Assembly: GCA_003254905.1 (NCBI GenBank)
Contig: QANU01067165.1
Location: forward strand, 645,379 to 709,378
Origin: Nissolia schottii
Lineage: Eukaryota > Streptophyta > Magnoliopsida > Fabales > Fabaceae
Length of the DNA: 64,000 bases
Direction: 5' to 3'
Every line of letters begins with the position of its first letter. The first letter of the stretch is position 1. Positions 1-12,343 of this stretch are shown here, in pieces. The notes beneath the pieces were generated by a model, which was given only the letters and a program-made list of their open reading frames with translations, had not been told where the DNA came from and searched no databases. The position numbers were made by a program, and so were the translations under genes.

Positions 1-737
1 CCAACCCCCAACAGAGAGGAAAGAACACTAATTGCCTAAAAAAAATATTAGAATTTATTTGCAAATAAAATTTCATGTTTCAATTAAGTAACTTACTTTA
101 CATCCCTATGGAAAATAACAAAGAAAAAAATTGTCTAATAATCAAAACAAAAATCAGAATACTCAAATTTGAGTAAATTTATAAAGAAATAGACACAGAT
201 TAGACGCAAAAGATTTCAAAATGAAATCATGTTTTATAAGATTTCCAAACAAAGAATTTCACTTATATAATGTTATTAAAAACGAGATTCAGCACACAAA
301 ATAATATAAAAAGTTGTTAGTTTTTAGATGTCGGCTAAAATCAAATTTGGGTAAAATTGTTCCAAAATGCATTGATAAAGCATTAATCATCAAAAAGGTG
401 TTTAAAAGGAACGATTTTGTGTTTTCATGCATTTGAGCCACTGCACCATTTTGATTTAATGGGTTTTTCGGGCTTGAGCTTGGGTTAACCCCAATATAAC
501 ATTAGATTAGGGCAACAGGAGGAGCTTTGCCCTCACTCCTAATAAGAGAACACACCATACTACTGCCTCCATCAACCATCGCTGTTCCCCCGCTCATCAC
601 GCCATCAGTTTGGTGCTTTGTGCCCTCCACAGCCCACACAGTTTGTTGCTCTACTCAACGCCCTCCATTGCTTTGTTTTCTAAGCTCGGTAACTCAATGT
701 CAGTTTGTCACCAGTAACCAACAAGGTATTATACTAC
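1..737. other. AT-rich intergenic DNA, no gene seen
   Basis: No frame here has recognisable protein content. A 107-codon open frame starting at 527 is low complexity and runs into the repeat that begins at 738. Nothing else is supported. Confidence 0.6.
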
Positions 738-1797
738 GTTGCATGGGTACCAGTACGATACGGTACCGGTACTGGTACCGGGTACGGATACGAGTACGGG
801 GTATGAAATTTTTAGAAAAACAGGGGTACGGGTACGCCGAATATATATAATAAAAAAAATTCACAAGATAACTAAAAGAAACATAACAATTTCAACATTA
901 AATAAAGTTAAATTGTTCAACATTACATCTCAAATTGAAAGAAAACATGCTAAATTTAAGATAAAATAAGCTAAATTGTTCAACATTACATCTCAAAACA
1001 TTCAAAACAACAACACAACAATCAAACTAGGACATTTAACAGTTTCAATCTCATCATTCCCATCCCCATCATCACAAACAGCAACAAAAAACAGAAAAAG
1101 GAAAAAAAAGGAAATAAGGCAAAAACAAAAAAAAGGCAAAAGGGTAAAGTGAAAGTAAAATGCGAAACTTGCACACCGCCAAACACGTTAACATTAATTT
1201 TAAAGAAGGAAACCCAAAGCTTATTTAATATATAGAAGAGAGATATCCAAAGAGTGCAATTACATGAATGGAGTCACGGAAAGGAAGTGCAGAACAGATA
1301 CTCAAAGCTTATTTAATATATAGAAGTGCAGAACAGAAAAAGGAAAAAAGGGAAATAAAAGAAGAAAAAAAAAAAGAAGTCACGGACCATGAATGGAGGC
1401 AGGTCGTGAGGCACGACGGATGTCGGAGGCACGACAGAGGGCGCGACCGACAAAGGCACGACGTAGGTCAGAGGCGCGACAAAGGTTGGAGGCGGATGGA
1501 GGCACCATGTAAAAGGAAAAGGGAAAACGAAAAGGAAAAAGAAGGAAAACGAAGGAAAAGGGATCTGAGGCAGACGGAGGCACCAGGTTAGCATTTTATT
1601 TTATTTTATTTTGGGCTAAAACGACGTAGTTTTAAAAAATAGGAGTACCCAGCCGTACCCAAAACCGTACCCATTTTTTTAAAAAAATAAATAAATTTTG
1701 GGCACATAGCCAACCGTACTATGCGTACCCACAGCGTTCCCGTACCCGGAACGTATCCATACAGGTACTCCATCAAAAAATGGAGTACCCATGCAAC
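738..1797. mobile_element. Candidate non-autonomous DNA transposon with terminal inverted repeats rich in GGTAC
   Basis: GTTGCATGGGTAC at 738-750 recurs inverted at 1785-1797 (GTACCCATGCAAC). Just inside each end lies a run of near-repeats of GGTAC/GTACGG (about 750-835 on the left; 1645-1780 inverted on the right), as in subterminal transposase-binding arrays of hAT-like elements. The interior is purine rich, with no transposase. It holds an internal direct repeat: the block from CAAAGCTTATTT to ATATAGAAG occurs at 1215-1238 and 1303-1326, and GAAGTGCAGAACAGA occurs near 1284 and 1323. I could not find a convincing target-site duplication, so superfamily and exact ends are uncertain. Confidence 0.5.
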
Positions 1798-1944
1798 ACA
1801 ACCCTTGCCCTTGTTAGTTTGCTCCATATATAAAGAAATTTAAGGAGGGGAGGAAGAAAGCAGGGTAATATTTCTCCAATTCTTAATGATGAAGATAATG
1901 GACTTGAAGTGGGGATAAATGATTCATTTTGGACAAGGATACCG

Positions 1945-2066
1945 TTACTTTAGAAGGTAAAGTGAGGGGTTTAACCCTTGGATTAATAAAGTAAAAAATG
2001 GGTCTCACTTCTCACTTTATTGATCCAAGGGTGAAACCCCCTACCTCACTTTACTCTCTAAAGTGA
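1945..2066. repeat. Long hairpin (MITE-like inverted repeat)
   Basis: The left arm (1945-1992) and right arm (2013-2066) are inverted copies over about 48 bp with few mismatches, separated by a loop of about 20 bp. The arms contain TAAAGTGAGG and ACCCTTGGAT in opposite orientation. A transcript of either strand would fold into one long stem, the form taken by miniature inverted-repeat elements and by siRNA or young miRNA precursors. No terminal duplication was resolved. Confidence 0.6.
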
Positions 2067-2239
2067 GGATCTCACTTAAAAGGATCCAAATCCAATTATT
2101 TTAGATTTTTTCTAGTTTAGTCTTTATTTGATATAATATGTGCTATGACTTATGAACTTATTAACTCTTTGTGCGTTGGATGTCGATTACTAATATGACA
2201 TATTAATTTGATTTTGTTTAGAAATTTTGTTAACTTAGT

Positions 2240-2700
2240 ACTTGTTATGTGCTAAATCTAAGGGACTAAATCCAACATAATTGGGCTACAAGACTAAGTC
2301 CAAAACCGCAGCCCAACTTCAAGGAAAGAATCCTCAGGATCTCGGCCCCGAATACCAAACCGTTACCCATATGAATTACAGAATAAATACATATCACAGT
2401 AAACGATCATTCGAGTCGCCTTGAGAAGTTACATATTCTGACATAAACTCCCTCATGATGAGGCTAGACGTCTTGGAGCTTCAACGGCCCTAGGAACAAC
2501 ACAATATAAGATACCACAACTCAAAGAGGTACGTTTTTATCTATTGAACACGCTGTACAACAGACACATCCTAACTTGATTGCCAGAGTGACATTGTAGG
2601 CATCCCCTCCAAAGCTTCAACAAGGCACATATCCAACCAGAATACATTCCGGCCTCTATCACCCCCAAAATAAGGGTTCCAGGTAATCTCTTTCCTTACT
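2240..2700. mobile_element. Possible LTR fragment of a Gypsy-type retrotransposon
   Basis: The text around 2560-2640, ACTTGATTGCCAGAGTGACA followed by a short GC-richer block, resembles the 3' part of plant Gypsy LTRs that I remember. No second copy, primer-binding site or coding region is in the window. This is a weak assignment from general resemblance. Confidence 0.25.
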
Positions 2701-3353
2701 TAAATTCTTGAGAACAGTACTTAAATTTAAATTGGGCTTTTCTACATATATACATGTACAAGCAACACTTATAAACACACACATGTTCTTAATAATATTT
2801 CAATTACGTTTGATTGATCGATATGTTGTCAATGGCGTATAAGAGTTTTACCATCAAAAACTGGATTAGCCTCAAACCCATGTAAACCTCTTTTACATTG
2901 ACAATGAAAAGGAGTTTTAGACTATTATCCAACCATGTAAAACTCTTTTACATTGGCAAGACATAGAAATTAAACTCATATTGATAATATATAGAATTCA
3001 GTATTCACATTTTTATGTTTTGTTTTGTACTTTACCCTCTAGAGTATTTTCAGCTGAAAACTCATTCTGAAATTAGTAGTTACAATTCACATTTTCAATA
3101 TATCCTCTTTTCCCTTGTTGTTCGCATACACAGGTGGTCTATAATTTTCATGCCACGAATTTATAAAAAAAAAAAAAAGGATTGATAGCAACTAAACCTA
3201 AAAGTCAAGAAATCCAAAGAGCAACGAACTATATCATAAACAGGCACCGATATGGATTTAAACGGCATGAGAAGTGAATTACCATTTAGCAGGATCTAAG
3301 AACAAAGCAAGAGCTTACAAAGTAGGGGGGGGGAATAGGGGAAGTGGCGGTAC

Positions 3354-3560
3354 CTGAAGAGCAGATGGATCATCGGATGGGAGGAGAGGATCAATGGAGA
3401 GGACGACCTTAGCAAGGGGCTGTGGATGTGAAGGAGGATGGTTCTGCCATGACTTGGCAACAACGAGAGGGCACTTCATCAGCCACACCGATCTCTCTGC
3501 CTTCGAAGTCTCCACGTTCGAGCTGCTGCTACTCCCACCATGACCGTTCTCCTCTTCCAT
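3354..3560 (-). CDS. Transcription initiation factor IIF beta subunit (TFIIF-beta/RAP30-like), first coding exon only
   Basis: This exon encodes 69 residues from ATG (3558-3560 on the minus strand) to a clean phase-0 donor CAG|GTACC at 3354/3353. After a Ser/Gly-rich start, residues 20-38 read KAERSVWLMKCPLVVAKSW, then PLAKVVLSIDPLLPSDDPSALQ. This is the characteristic N-terminus of plant TFIIF beta, the small TFIIF subunit that helps load RNA polymerase II at promoters. The next exon should start near a FTME-type motif and carry the dimerisation and winged-helix domains. I do not find it in the 3.35 kb remaining to the window edge, which is repeat filled. Either intron 1 is long and the gene continues off the left edge, or the locus is truncated. 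The 5' leader carries the GA tract at 3575-3782. Confidence 0.75.
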
Positions 3561-3571
3561 CTCCCCTTATT

Positions 3572-3785
<214 letters not shown>

Positions 3786-3810
3786 TCGCCCTAACAATTT
3801 GACAAACCAA

Positions 3811-6430
3811 ACTGTGAGCCTGAGACTGAGACCGACATAACCCCTCCAGTCAATTTTATTTGACTTGGACCCTAGTCTAATTCAAATGGGCTCTTGTGGT
3901 ACCTTCACCCCTAGTATCCCCTACACTTGTACCCACTTTTTGGAGCCCTTATGGGCCCAAAACGCTCTACTATTTATTTTTGCCATTAAAAACAGAAAAA
4001 GGTAAAATAAAATCTGTGGCCACGAGATCACTAGTCAAATCACGGGTTAAGTAAGAGGCAACTTAATCACTTATTAAAAAATGTCTTTATGCCTTAATAG
4101 GTTCTCAAATTTTTAAAATGTTGTCGTTGTTAATTTTTGTTGACAATTTTTTTTAAAAAAATTTATAAAACTAATGAGAACAACATTTAATTTTTTTTTT
4201 TTAAGAATCACTTAAGATATTAGAGACTAAGTTTATCTTATCCTCAAAGGCGCAAATTAGTAAACTAAAGAACATTAAATATTGGTTGAATTTATATTCA
4301 TTATGATTGACACACACCAAAACGTCGTTAATTTCAGTGCGGGATCAAATAATAATTTATAAAACTAAGAAAACCCTAAAAACGTAGTACAGGGGCTAAC
4401 CTAGGTCGTCTCTAAGAAAGTAATTTCCAAGCTAATTATAATTACAATTAAAAAAGGGGGTTTTGATTGATGAATATAAATAAAAAAATTAAAACAAATA
4501 AATAAACAATGATAAAAGACAATATCCTGCATACGGCGTTTCTAGATCAAGGATTAATTGTCATTGGTTCCTAATTAATTATTCATAGGAGAAGATGTTG
4601 TTTATTAGTTGAAATCTCTAATTAATACGCAATTCACTTAAGAGACTACGATCATCAATCCCCTAAGAATTTATTAATACAGGAATTAAAACTAAGATCT
4701 CAGCATTTAAAACACATATCAATTATGTCTCAATTGCACAACCTAATTAAATCTAATTAATTCTCCAAAAAGTTCCCAAATTCTAAATCAATAAATCTTA
4801 CAATCGTCAAGATCTATCAACCTGGAATTAACCCTAACCAATAACATGTGATCGCTATATTATTAATCAAGGGCAGAACAAATCATGAATAAACATTAAG
4901 CACAAGACCTCGAATTAATCCTAATGTAGAGTTACGGCATGCAAGATATTAAGAAAACTACCCGTCCATGGATGGAGGATAAAGGCTCATAATAAATAAA
5001 GACAAGAAGAGAGTATAAAATAATGGAGAATTGAAATAACAAAACCTGAATAAAAGAACGAAAGAAATTCGCAAATAGTTGAGAGTTTGCGTTGTCAATG
5101 CGAGCGCTCCAACAATCCTTGAAGAACTAATAATTAAGCACTACTAACATAAACCTAAAGTGCATAAAATAAAAGGAAAAAGTGCAGAAAATAAAAGTGG
5201 ATGTTGAGAATGAAGTTCTTTTTGAAGTTGTTGAAAGAGGATATCTATTTGTAGAGGATTGACACAAAGTGGGAGTAAATCCCGCACTTTCAACACAATA
5301 GTTAGTAAAATCGCAATAAATTCGGCTACAGATGTCGGATTGAGGTGATTCAAATCTTCAATTAAACCTAAGAGATAGATCTACAACTTTCTAGTTGAGG
5401 TCAAATCAAGATTCAACCTCCATCCTGGCGTAAAATCCTTGGCAAAGTCAATGTTAAAAAATCCTCAGCAAATCATTGACCAAATCTTTTTGAATTTGAA
5501 TTTAATCTTGCATTTATTGGTCTCAATCTTCTCTTCAAATCTCTTCTTCAAAATTTATATCTTATAAAATCTCTTTCAAATCTTCAATGATCCTCTTGAC
5601 AATTTATTTTCTGCAATTAAAATAGAAAATTAAAAAAGAACAAAAGAAATCTACACATTAATTTCTAAGATAAAGTAGTGCTTAAAATTACATTTTTCTC
5701 AATTTCTCACAAAAGAGGATAATGTGCAAAACATATTAATTAAGCATTAAAATTACACATTTTTAGTATACAATGTTCAATTATAGAATAATAAAATAGG
5801 GTACAAACTCCACCTATCAATGATTTATGAAAGTCATTTAAGTGATTTAACTGTAGATTCAAATTAGATTGGATTTTAAAACCCATCTCAACACAAAGGC
5901 ACCTGAGTAAGAACCCTACAGGTAAACTTATGGGAAGAAAAGTGAAGCAGATTAGACTTAGCTCACAGTTCACACTTTGACAGATCTAATACTGGTAAAT
6001 GAAGTTCATTATTTCATTACTATTATTCCCTCTTATGCTTCAACGAGGTACTAGGAGAAATATTGCATATGATTAGGACCAAAAATATTATAGCACTCAC
6101 AACCTAAGACAAAATTACGTCGTTGATCTGTAATTATTTAAAGTAAACAAGAAAAGAAAAAAGGAAATAAATATAATCACGAGCATATGAAACTTTAGAG
6201 ATGTCATCCAAACCAACCTTATTGCCTACTTCTCTCCCATAAAACGAAAGAAGAAAACAACATTGTAAAGGGTGCAAGAATGAGTTTCTTGATGGATAAT
6301 TCAATCTTTATCTACAAGTTCAAGAAACAAACCCTCTTAGAGAACTTAGAACTTTTGGGCCAACCTATCTCTTGTCACACTGCCATCATTATTTTTGAGT
6401 CATTTGTGACAATTTTTTTTTTTACAAATG
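3811..6430. other. Intergenic, repeat-derived DNA, no gene seen
   Basis: No frame codes for a recognisable protein. The part from about 4310 to 5120 (with GTCGTCTCTAAGAAAG near 4407) has the texture of non-coding LTR-retrotransposon DNA and resembles the stretch at 63290-64000 in style, though I could not align them. The AT-rich remainder shows no motif I can defend. Confidence 0.35.
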
Positions 6431-6435
6431 ATGTA

Positions 6436-6889
6436 TGATAGAAAACCTTAATTTTATGACCCTAAGAGCATCTATGTAAAATCAATCAGAAAGATAGATA
6501 TCAAACATGCAGAAGCGTACCTAAATCCATATAAATTATCAATGTACGAATGTTGGGTTCTTGGTCTTTCTCAACCAAAATCTCTGAATCCTTATTGGGG
6601 CTTGAATGCAGCTCTTTTGATCGGGTATGTTGGGACCAAAACCCTCCTTACCTATTTATAATTGGCAGTGGTTCCCATAAAATCCTAAAAGCTTAACAAA
6701 AATAGACGAAGCGAGTATTACCCATTTCGGGTCCAAACCAATAAAGTAATCTGACTTATTCATTTATATAATTTCATTAAACATAAGTGAGATCAATGTA
6801 TTATAAGTTATAAAAATAGCTAATATGATTATATTCATAATTATATATATAGCTCACAAAATATACTAAGGAAATACAATTTCCTAACA
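6436..6889 (-). repeat. 3' LTR of copia-1
   Basis: 454 bp, reading TGATAGAAAA to TTTCCTAACA on the plus strand, matching 12344-12830. The target duplication ATGTA lies immediately outside at 6431-6435. The inner flank on the minus strand is a short purine-rich stretch, AAGTGAGAGAT, in the polypurine-tract position. Confidence 0.92.
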
Positions 6890-7458
6890 ATCTCTCACTT
6901 GGGCTATATATATTTCACGAGATAATCATATCACAAAATAAACTTTAAGTGCACATTTGAACGCTATTTTAACTACTTAAACAATTTGATTCATCTCATA
7001 TATTAGTGATCGAACTACCACAGTTTTCATTACATTAAAGTCGTGACTGAACCATGATGATCATCATATTGATATACCCAATAACATAGATCAAGTTTGG
7101 ATGAGTAACATGAAAATTACATGAAAAAGATCTCATACATGCCTATTTCCAACTAGTCCAACTTTAAAACTTTATCGAGATCAATCCAAAATTGCAATAT
7201 ACTCGTTGCAAATAACATAATGTAAACCATCAGCTTTATTCTATAGAAAATGAAACAATTCAATGTCTGACATAAAACATATAGCGTATAAAATAACTCC
7301 CACTAAACCAAGATATTACCATCAGTGATCTCCATGTGAGCAATGTGCTCATGGAAGACTTTAGGTATCAAACTCTTGGTCAATAGATCTGCTAGCATAG
7401 ACTTTGTTCCTATATGTTCTATGGAAATTTGTTTTCCCTTGAACTCTTTCCTTAACAA

Positions 7459-8860
7459 TCAAAACTTAATATCAATATGCTTCGACTTTGTCAAACTCTT
7501 ATTATTATTGGAGTAAAGCACCGTTGAATTATTGTCACAATAAATCTTAAATGGCCTTTCAATGCCATCTACCACATGAAGCTTGGTGGCAAAGTTTCGC
7601 AACCACATACCATGGTGAGATGCCTCATAGCAAGCGACAAACTCTGCTGCCATTATCGAAGAAGTTACAAGAGTCTGTTTAGCAGACTTCCACAAAACAG
7701 CTCCTCCCACCAACATAAAGATGTAGCCTGATGTAGAGCGTCTACTATCTTGGCATCTCGCAAAATCAGAGTCAGAGAACCCAATGATCTCCAAATTTTT
7801 TTATCTCAGATAAGTGAGCATGTAGTCTTTTATTCTCTTTAAATAACACAGTACGCGCTTAACTGCTATCCAATGGTCTAAGCCTAGATTGCTCAAGTAT
7901 CTGCCCAAAACTCCCACTATAAATGCTATACCAGGACAAGTACAAACTTGAGCATACATTAGGCTCCCTACTGCTAATGCATATGGTTATTCATGCATCG
8001 TTGTCCTTTCCAGATCATTTTTGGGGCATTGGTTGAGACTGAACTTATCTCTTTTGGCCACGGGTGTGTCTGCTAGTCTACTGTCTTCCATGCCATATCT
8101 ACTCAAAACCTTTTCGATGTAGTTCTTTTGTGATAATCCAAGAATACCTCGAGAGCGATCTCTTAATATATAGATTCCTAATACAAAAGAGGCATTACCA
8201 AGATCTTTTATTTCGAATTTGTTTGATAGAAATTTTTTGGTTTCATGCAACAAGCCTATATCATTGCTAGCAAGTAGCATGTCATCGACATATAAGACTA
8301 GAAATGTATATTTACTCCCACTGAACTTGCAGTATACACAATCATAAGCAACATTGGCCTCAAAGTCGTACGAGGTAATAACTTGGTGAAGCTTGAGATA
8401 CCACTGACGAGATGCTTGTTTGAGACCATAGATGAATTTCTTTAGTTGGCATACCATAGACCTTCATTCATCTGACACAGTTTTCTGGTCGTACCATATA
8501 AATTGTCTCATCAGCGTCTCCATTGAGAAACGTTGTTTTGACATACATTTGATGTAGCTCTAAATCAAAATGAGTCACCAATGCCATTATGGTTCTAAAA
8601 GAGTCTTTCAAAGACACTAGAGAAAAAGTCTCTTTATAATATATGCCTTCCTTTTGAGTAAAGCCTTTAGTGACTAGGCGAGCTTTATATCTCTCGACAT
8701 TACCCATAGAATCCTTTTTGGTTTTAAATATCCATTTACAACCAATGGGTTTACGCCTTCAGGTAATTCTACGAGATCCCTAAAGTCATTGTCTTTCATA
8801 GACTTAATCTCATCCTTCATGGCATCAATCCACTTTTGAGAATTAGAACTTTGCATGGCT
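7459..8860 (-). pseudogene. copia-1 reverse transcriptase and RNase H region
   Basis: The reverse transcriptase is read in pieces: 8674-8856 and 8468-8707 hold the N-terminal palm (KARLVTKGFTQKEG), and 7987-8457 holds GLKQASRQWYLKLHQ and the catalytic YVDDMLLASND. RNase H is at 7459-7794 (FSDSDFARCQDSRRSTSGY, then the SSIMAAEF box). Frame shifts or stops between the blocks prevent one continuous polyprotein. The catalytic YVDD is preserved. Confidence 0.9.
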
Positions 8861-8879
8861 TAACAAAAGTTGATTGGGT

Positions 8880-10130
8880 CATCTTCTATTAAACCAATGC
8901 CATCCTCATGTTATTGGAGGTAAACAACATATACATCCGAAATTATACTTCTCCTTTCTCTAGTAGATCTTCTTAATGGCACTTCTTGAGGTTGTTGAGC
9001 TTGTTCTATAGGTTGTATTTGAGGAGGATTCTTATTATTGTCTTGTTCTATAACTGTGTCCTGAACAACAATAGGTATGAAGACTTGATCATTGTCAGTG
9101 ATAGATTCCTCATCAAAAACAACATTCCTAATGTTTCCTTCCCCTCCAAACTCAACATCCTCAAGAAATCTCGCATTTCCCATTTCAAAAATTGACCTTG
9201 ATGTAGGATTGTAAAACTTGTATCCTTGTGAGCATTCAGCATAACCAACAAAATAGCAGCTAACTGTCCTTGAGTCCAATTTTCTTTCACGTGTCTTATA
9301 AGGTCGCTTCTCAACTGGACATCCCAAAATGTGTAAATGCTTTATGCTAGGTCTTTTGCCAGTCCAAAGTTCATAAATGGTTTTATTAACTGCCTTGCTT
9401 GGTAACTTGTTAAGGATGTACACTGCGGTCTTTAAAGCTTCTCCCTAGAGTGAGTCAGGAAAGGAACAATGATTGATCATACTTCTCACCATATCCTTAA
9501 GAGTTTGGTTCCTTTGTTCTGCAACACCATTCATGTTAGGTTTGCCTGGCATGGTGTATTGCGAACAATTTCGCACTCATCTAGGAAAAGCGCAAAAGGT
9601 CCAGGATGTTGTTCTCTTGATCCATCATATCTTCCATAGTATTCACCACCACGGTCAGATTTGACAACCTTAATTTTATTTCCTAGTTGGAGTTCAACTT
9701 CAGCTTTGAAAGACTTAAAAACGTCTAAGGATTGGGAGTTTTCATGAATTAGGTGTAAGTACCCATAACGAGAGTAGTCATCTATGAATGTAATAAAATA
9801 TTATTGGTCGTTCCATGAAGCAATAGGGAATGGACCACATATATCAGTATGTATTAGTTCTAAGACATCCTCAGCTCTATTGACACCTAATTTTCTTTCA
9901 TTTATTCTTTTCCCCTTGATGCACTTGATACAAACTTGAAAGTCTGTTAAATCTATGGGTTCAAGAATGCCATCCACCACAACCCTCTGAATTCCCTGTT
10001 TAGATATATGGCCTAAACACTTATGCCATAATGAGGCAGAATTCTCAATTAATTTTCGTTTTGTACCTGTTGACCTTGTTTGCAGTATTTTGTTGGAAAA
10101 GCTTTAATCAAACTTATACGCCTTATCGAT
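8880..10130 (-). pseudogene. copia-1 GAG-pre-integrase and integrase region
   Basis: On the minus strand, about 10030-9900 reads LWHKCLGHISKQGIQ, the pre-integrase zinc-binding part. 9800-9650 reads FIDDYSRYGYLHLIHENS and later KSDRGGEYYGRY, the catalytic-core aspartates. 8911-9423 is the distal integrase part (NKLPSKAVNKTIYELWTGKR) followed by the acidic linker ending PLRRSTRERR. Stops occur, for example before YFITFIDD near 9803, so it is not translatable end to end. Confidence 0.88.
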
Positions 10131-10327
10131 TAAAAGACCATAACCAATAATATTTGAATTTTGAAAAATACTAACTTTATTATCTTTGAAAGAATATTGA
10201 TAACGTGACTTGTCCAAACGAGAAATAGAAATTAAAATCTGCTTAAAAGACTGTACATAAAATGTCTCAAATAAATCCAAATATAATCTAGTCTTAAAAC
10301 ATAATCGAAAAGATCATACAGCCTCTA

Positions 10328-10450
10328 CTGCAACTTTATTACCGTCTGCCACATAGATGAACCTTTCAACATCAGTTGGCAGTCGACTCCACAGGCAACC
10401 CTACATGGTAATACTTATGTGAGTAGTAGCACCATAATCCACCCACCAGT
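10328..10450 (-). pseudogene. copia-1 aspartic protease remnant with altered active site
   Basis: The minus-strand frame reads WVDYGATTHISITM, a stop, then GCLW...PTDVERFIYVADG. Copia proteases carry D-S/T-G-A at the catalytic aspartate. Here Ser/Thr is replaced by Tyr (codon 10434-10436), and a TAG follows 10 residues after the Asp. Both changes indicate an inactive protease. Confidence 0.75.
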
Positions 10451-10479
10451 ATCCATAAGTGCAAAACTTAAATTAATTT

Positions 10480-11287
10480 CAGAATAAACAAGCGAAAATC
10501 ATACCTTTTTTGCACGTCAAGCGACGTTTTTGGTACAATCATTCTTCATGTGTCCTGACTTCTTGCAGAAGAAACAGATTAAGACCCTATCTTGTTTCTT
10601 TACATTTTTCTACTGAGAAGATGCAACCGTAGCAGCATCATGCTTTCTCTTATACTGAGATGAGGAAGTCATGTGAGCATTTTAAGTCTTGTCACGTTGC
10701 AACCTCTCTTCCTCTTGCACATAGTGAGATATCAACTCATTTAAGGTCCAAGTGTCCTTCATAGTGTTATAAATCACTTTGAATTGCCCAAAGTGTGCAG
10801 GGAAAGAAATTAAAATGAAATGCACGAGTAAGTTCTCAAACAACTCTAACTTTAGTGCTTTCAATTTTGATGCAATGTGAGACATTTCCATAATGTACTC
10901 ACTTATGTTCCACTTGCCTTTATACCTCCTGGAGACAAGTTTTTCCAGAAGGTTACTTGCATCTGCCTTCTCATTCTTGGCAAAGAATTGCTCAACGTCC
11001 TTTAGGAACTTTTTAGTAATTTTATCCTTAATAATAGAGCCCCGAAACTCTTCAGGAATGAAGTGCTTCATGATCATAATACTCATTCAGTTGGACCTCT
11101 CCCACTTCTCTATCTTAACCTCATTTGCATTTTCCGCAATGAAAGTGAGTTTGTCCTCCCGAAGAGCAATGTCCAAGTCCATATAACCGAGGACAATTTC
11201 CACAGCATCCTTCCAAACATTAAAGTTTGTACCATTCAGCATAGGGATACTGCTAACTTGAGCAGAAACATTAGTAGCCAAAGCCAT
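10480..11287 (-). pseudogene. copia-1 gag with CCHC zinc knuckle
   Basis: Likely start at 11285-11287 (MALATNVSAQ). The frame contains NGTNFNVWKDAVEIVLGYMD and, after one in-frame TGA at 11087-11089, MKHFIPEEFRGSI and ISEYIMEMSHIASKLKAL, typical of a copia gag (UBN2-type) domain. Further stops occur near 10679 and 10610. The zinc knuckle CFFCKKSGHMKNDC (CX2CX4HX4C) is intact around 10538-10580. It would package element RNA. Confidence 0.88.
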
Positions 11288-11706
11288 AGCAACTGAATCC
11301 AGAACAAAAAATAAACAATTATCGTTAGTACGACCTATGGGAAAATCCATATTTGAGATACTTAGAACAACATTAATTTTCAATCTTTGAATAAAAAAAT
11401 TAATTGTAAGTGGTACTCTCATTGTAGTAATCAAATATTGTCAAAAAAAATCATGTCAAACATTTAGTCTTTCTTTGAATCGACTAAATGTTCACATGGA
11501 CACATGAGAATTTGCAACCTATTTATTACCACATATATTTTCTATAAATTGGCCAAACAATAATCTTCCTTTGGGCCGATTAGTGTTCGCATAATTAAAT
11601 AGAGAATAAACTTAAGGTTTAATGTTTATTATTTGACCAAATAATAAACTTCCTTTGAGCCGATTATTATTCGCATAAATAATAAGCATTAATTATTATT
11701 AGTATT

Positions 11707-11735
11707 ATCATCATCATCATCATCATCATCATCAT
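11707..11735. repeat. Short (ATC)n microsatellite
   Basis: About nine tandem ATC/CAT units in the untranslated part of copia-1, between gag and the 5' LTR. Confidence 0.85.
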
Positions 11736-12328
11736 TTTATTACCCAAATACCTTAAACATAGTAAGCATCATACACCAATCGATCCACATTTATGCAATT
11801 ACCTCACGTTAATATATGTTACAGCCAAAAATAAATAAATAAAATATGAATATATGCACATAAACAGGTTCCCCAGAATCAATCAGAGATTATGTGTGTG
11901 CGTGTATGAACAAAATCAATATGGTGTAAATTGATTGAATCAATCACCAAACATAATATTAAGAATCAATCATTGAGCCTTATAAAGTAAGAATCAATTA
12001 TGGATTCAATTTAAATCCTTCTACCCAACTGATTTCTGCAAAGATAAGTAGTATTTCCCTTACACTAATCCTCAACAATTGACCTTGTTCAATCACATAA
12101 ACAAATAATAAGAAATATTCATTGATTCATACACATAAGAGCCAACTAGCTACTGCTACTTGCGATCAGCTTCTCTCTCTCTCTTTTTTTTTTTTTGGGA
12201 ATTAGGAGAAACAAACGTAACACAGAGAAATACAAATCTAATTTCCATTATACGCAAAAGAATTAAAATGCAGCACAGGTAAACATCAACGAAACAATAA
12301 ATAATTTCTTAAAGATTCAACCATAGAT

Positions 12329-12341
12329 GGCTTTGATACCA
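12329..12341 (-). other. copia-1 primer-binding site
   Basis: The minus strand reads TGGTATCAAAGCC starting two nucleotides inside the 5' LTR. It matches the 3' end of initiator Met-tRNA (canonical TGGTATCAGAGC) with one mismatch, the usual primer of plant copia elements. This fixes element orientation. Confidence 0.85.
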
Positions 12342-12343
12342 CT

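Noticed and set aside
1268-1594. Lys/Arg-Glu-rich 107-codon frame and its antisense partners
   Set aside because: Purine-rich low-complexity sequence inside an inverted-repeat element; no conserved domain and no start context.
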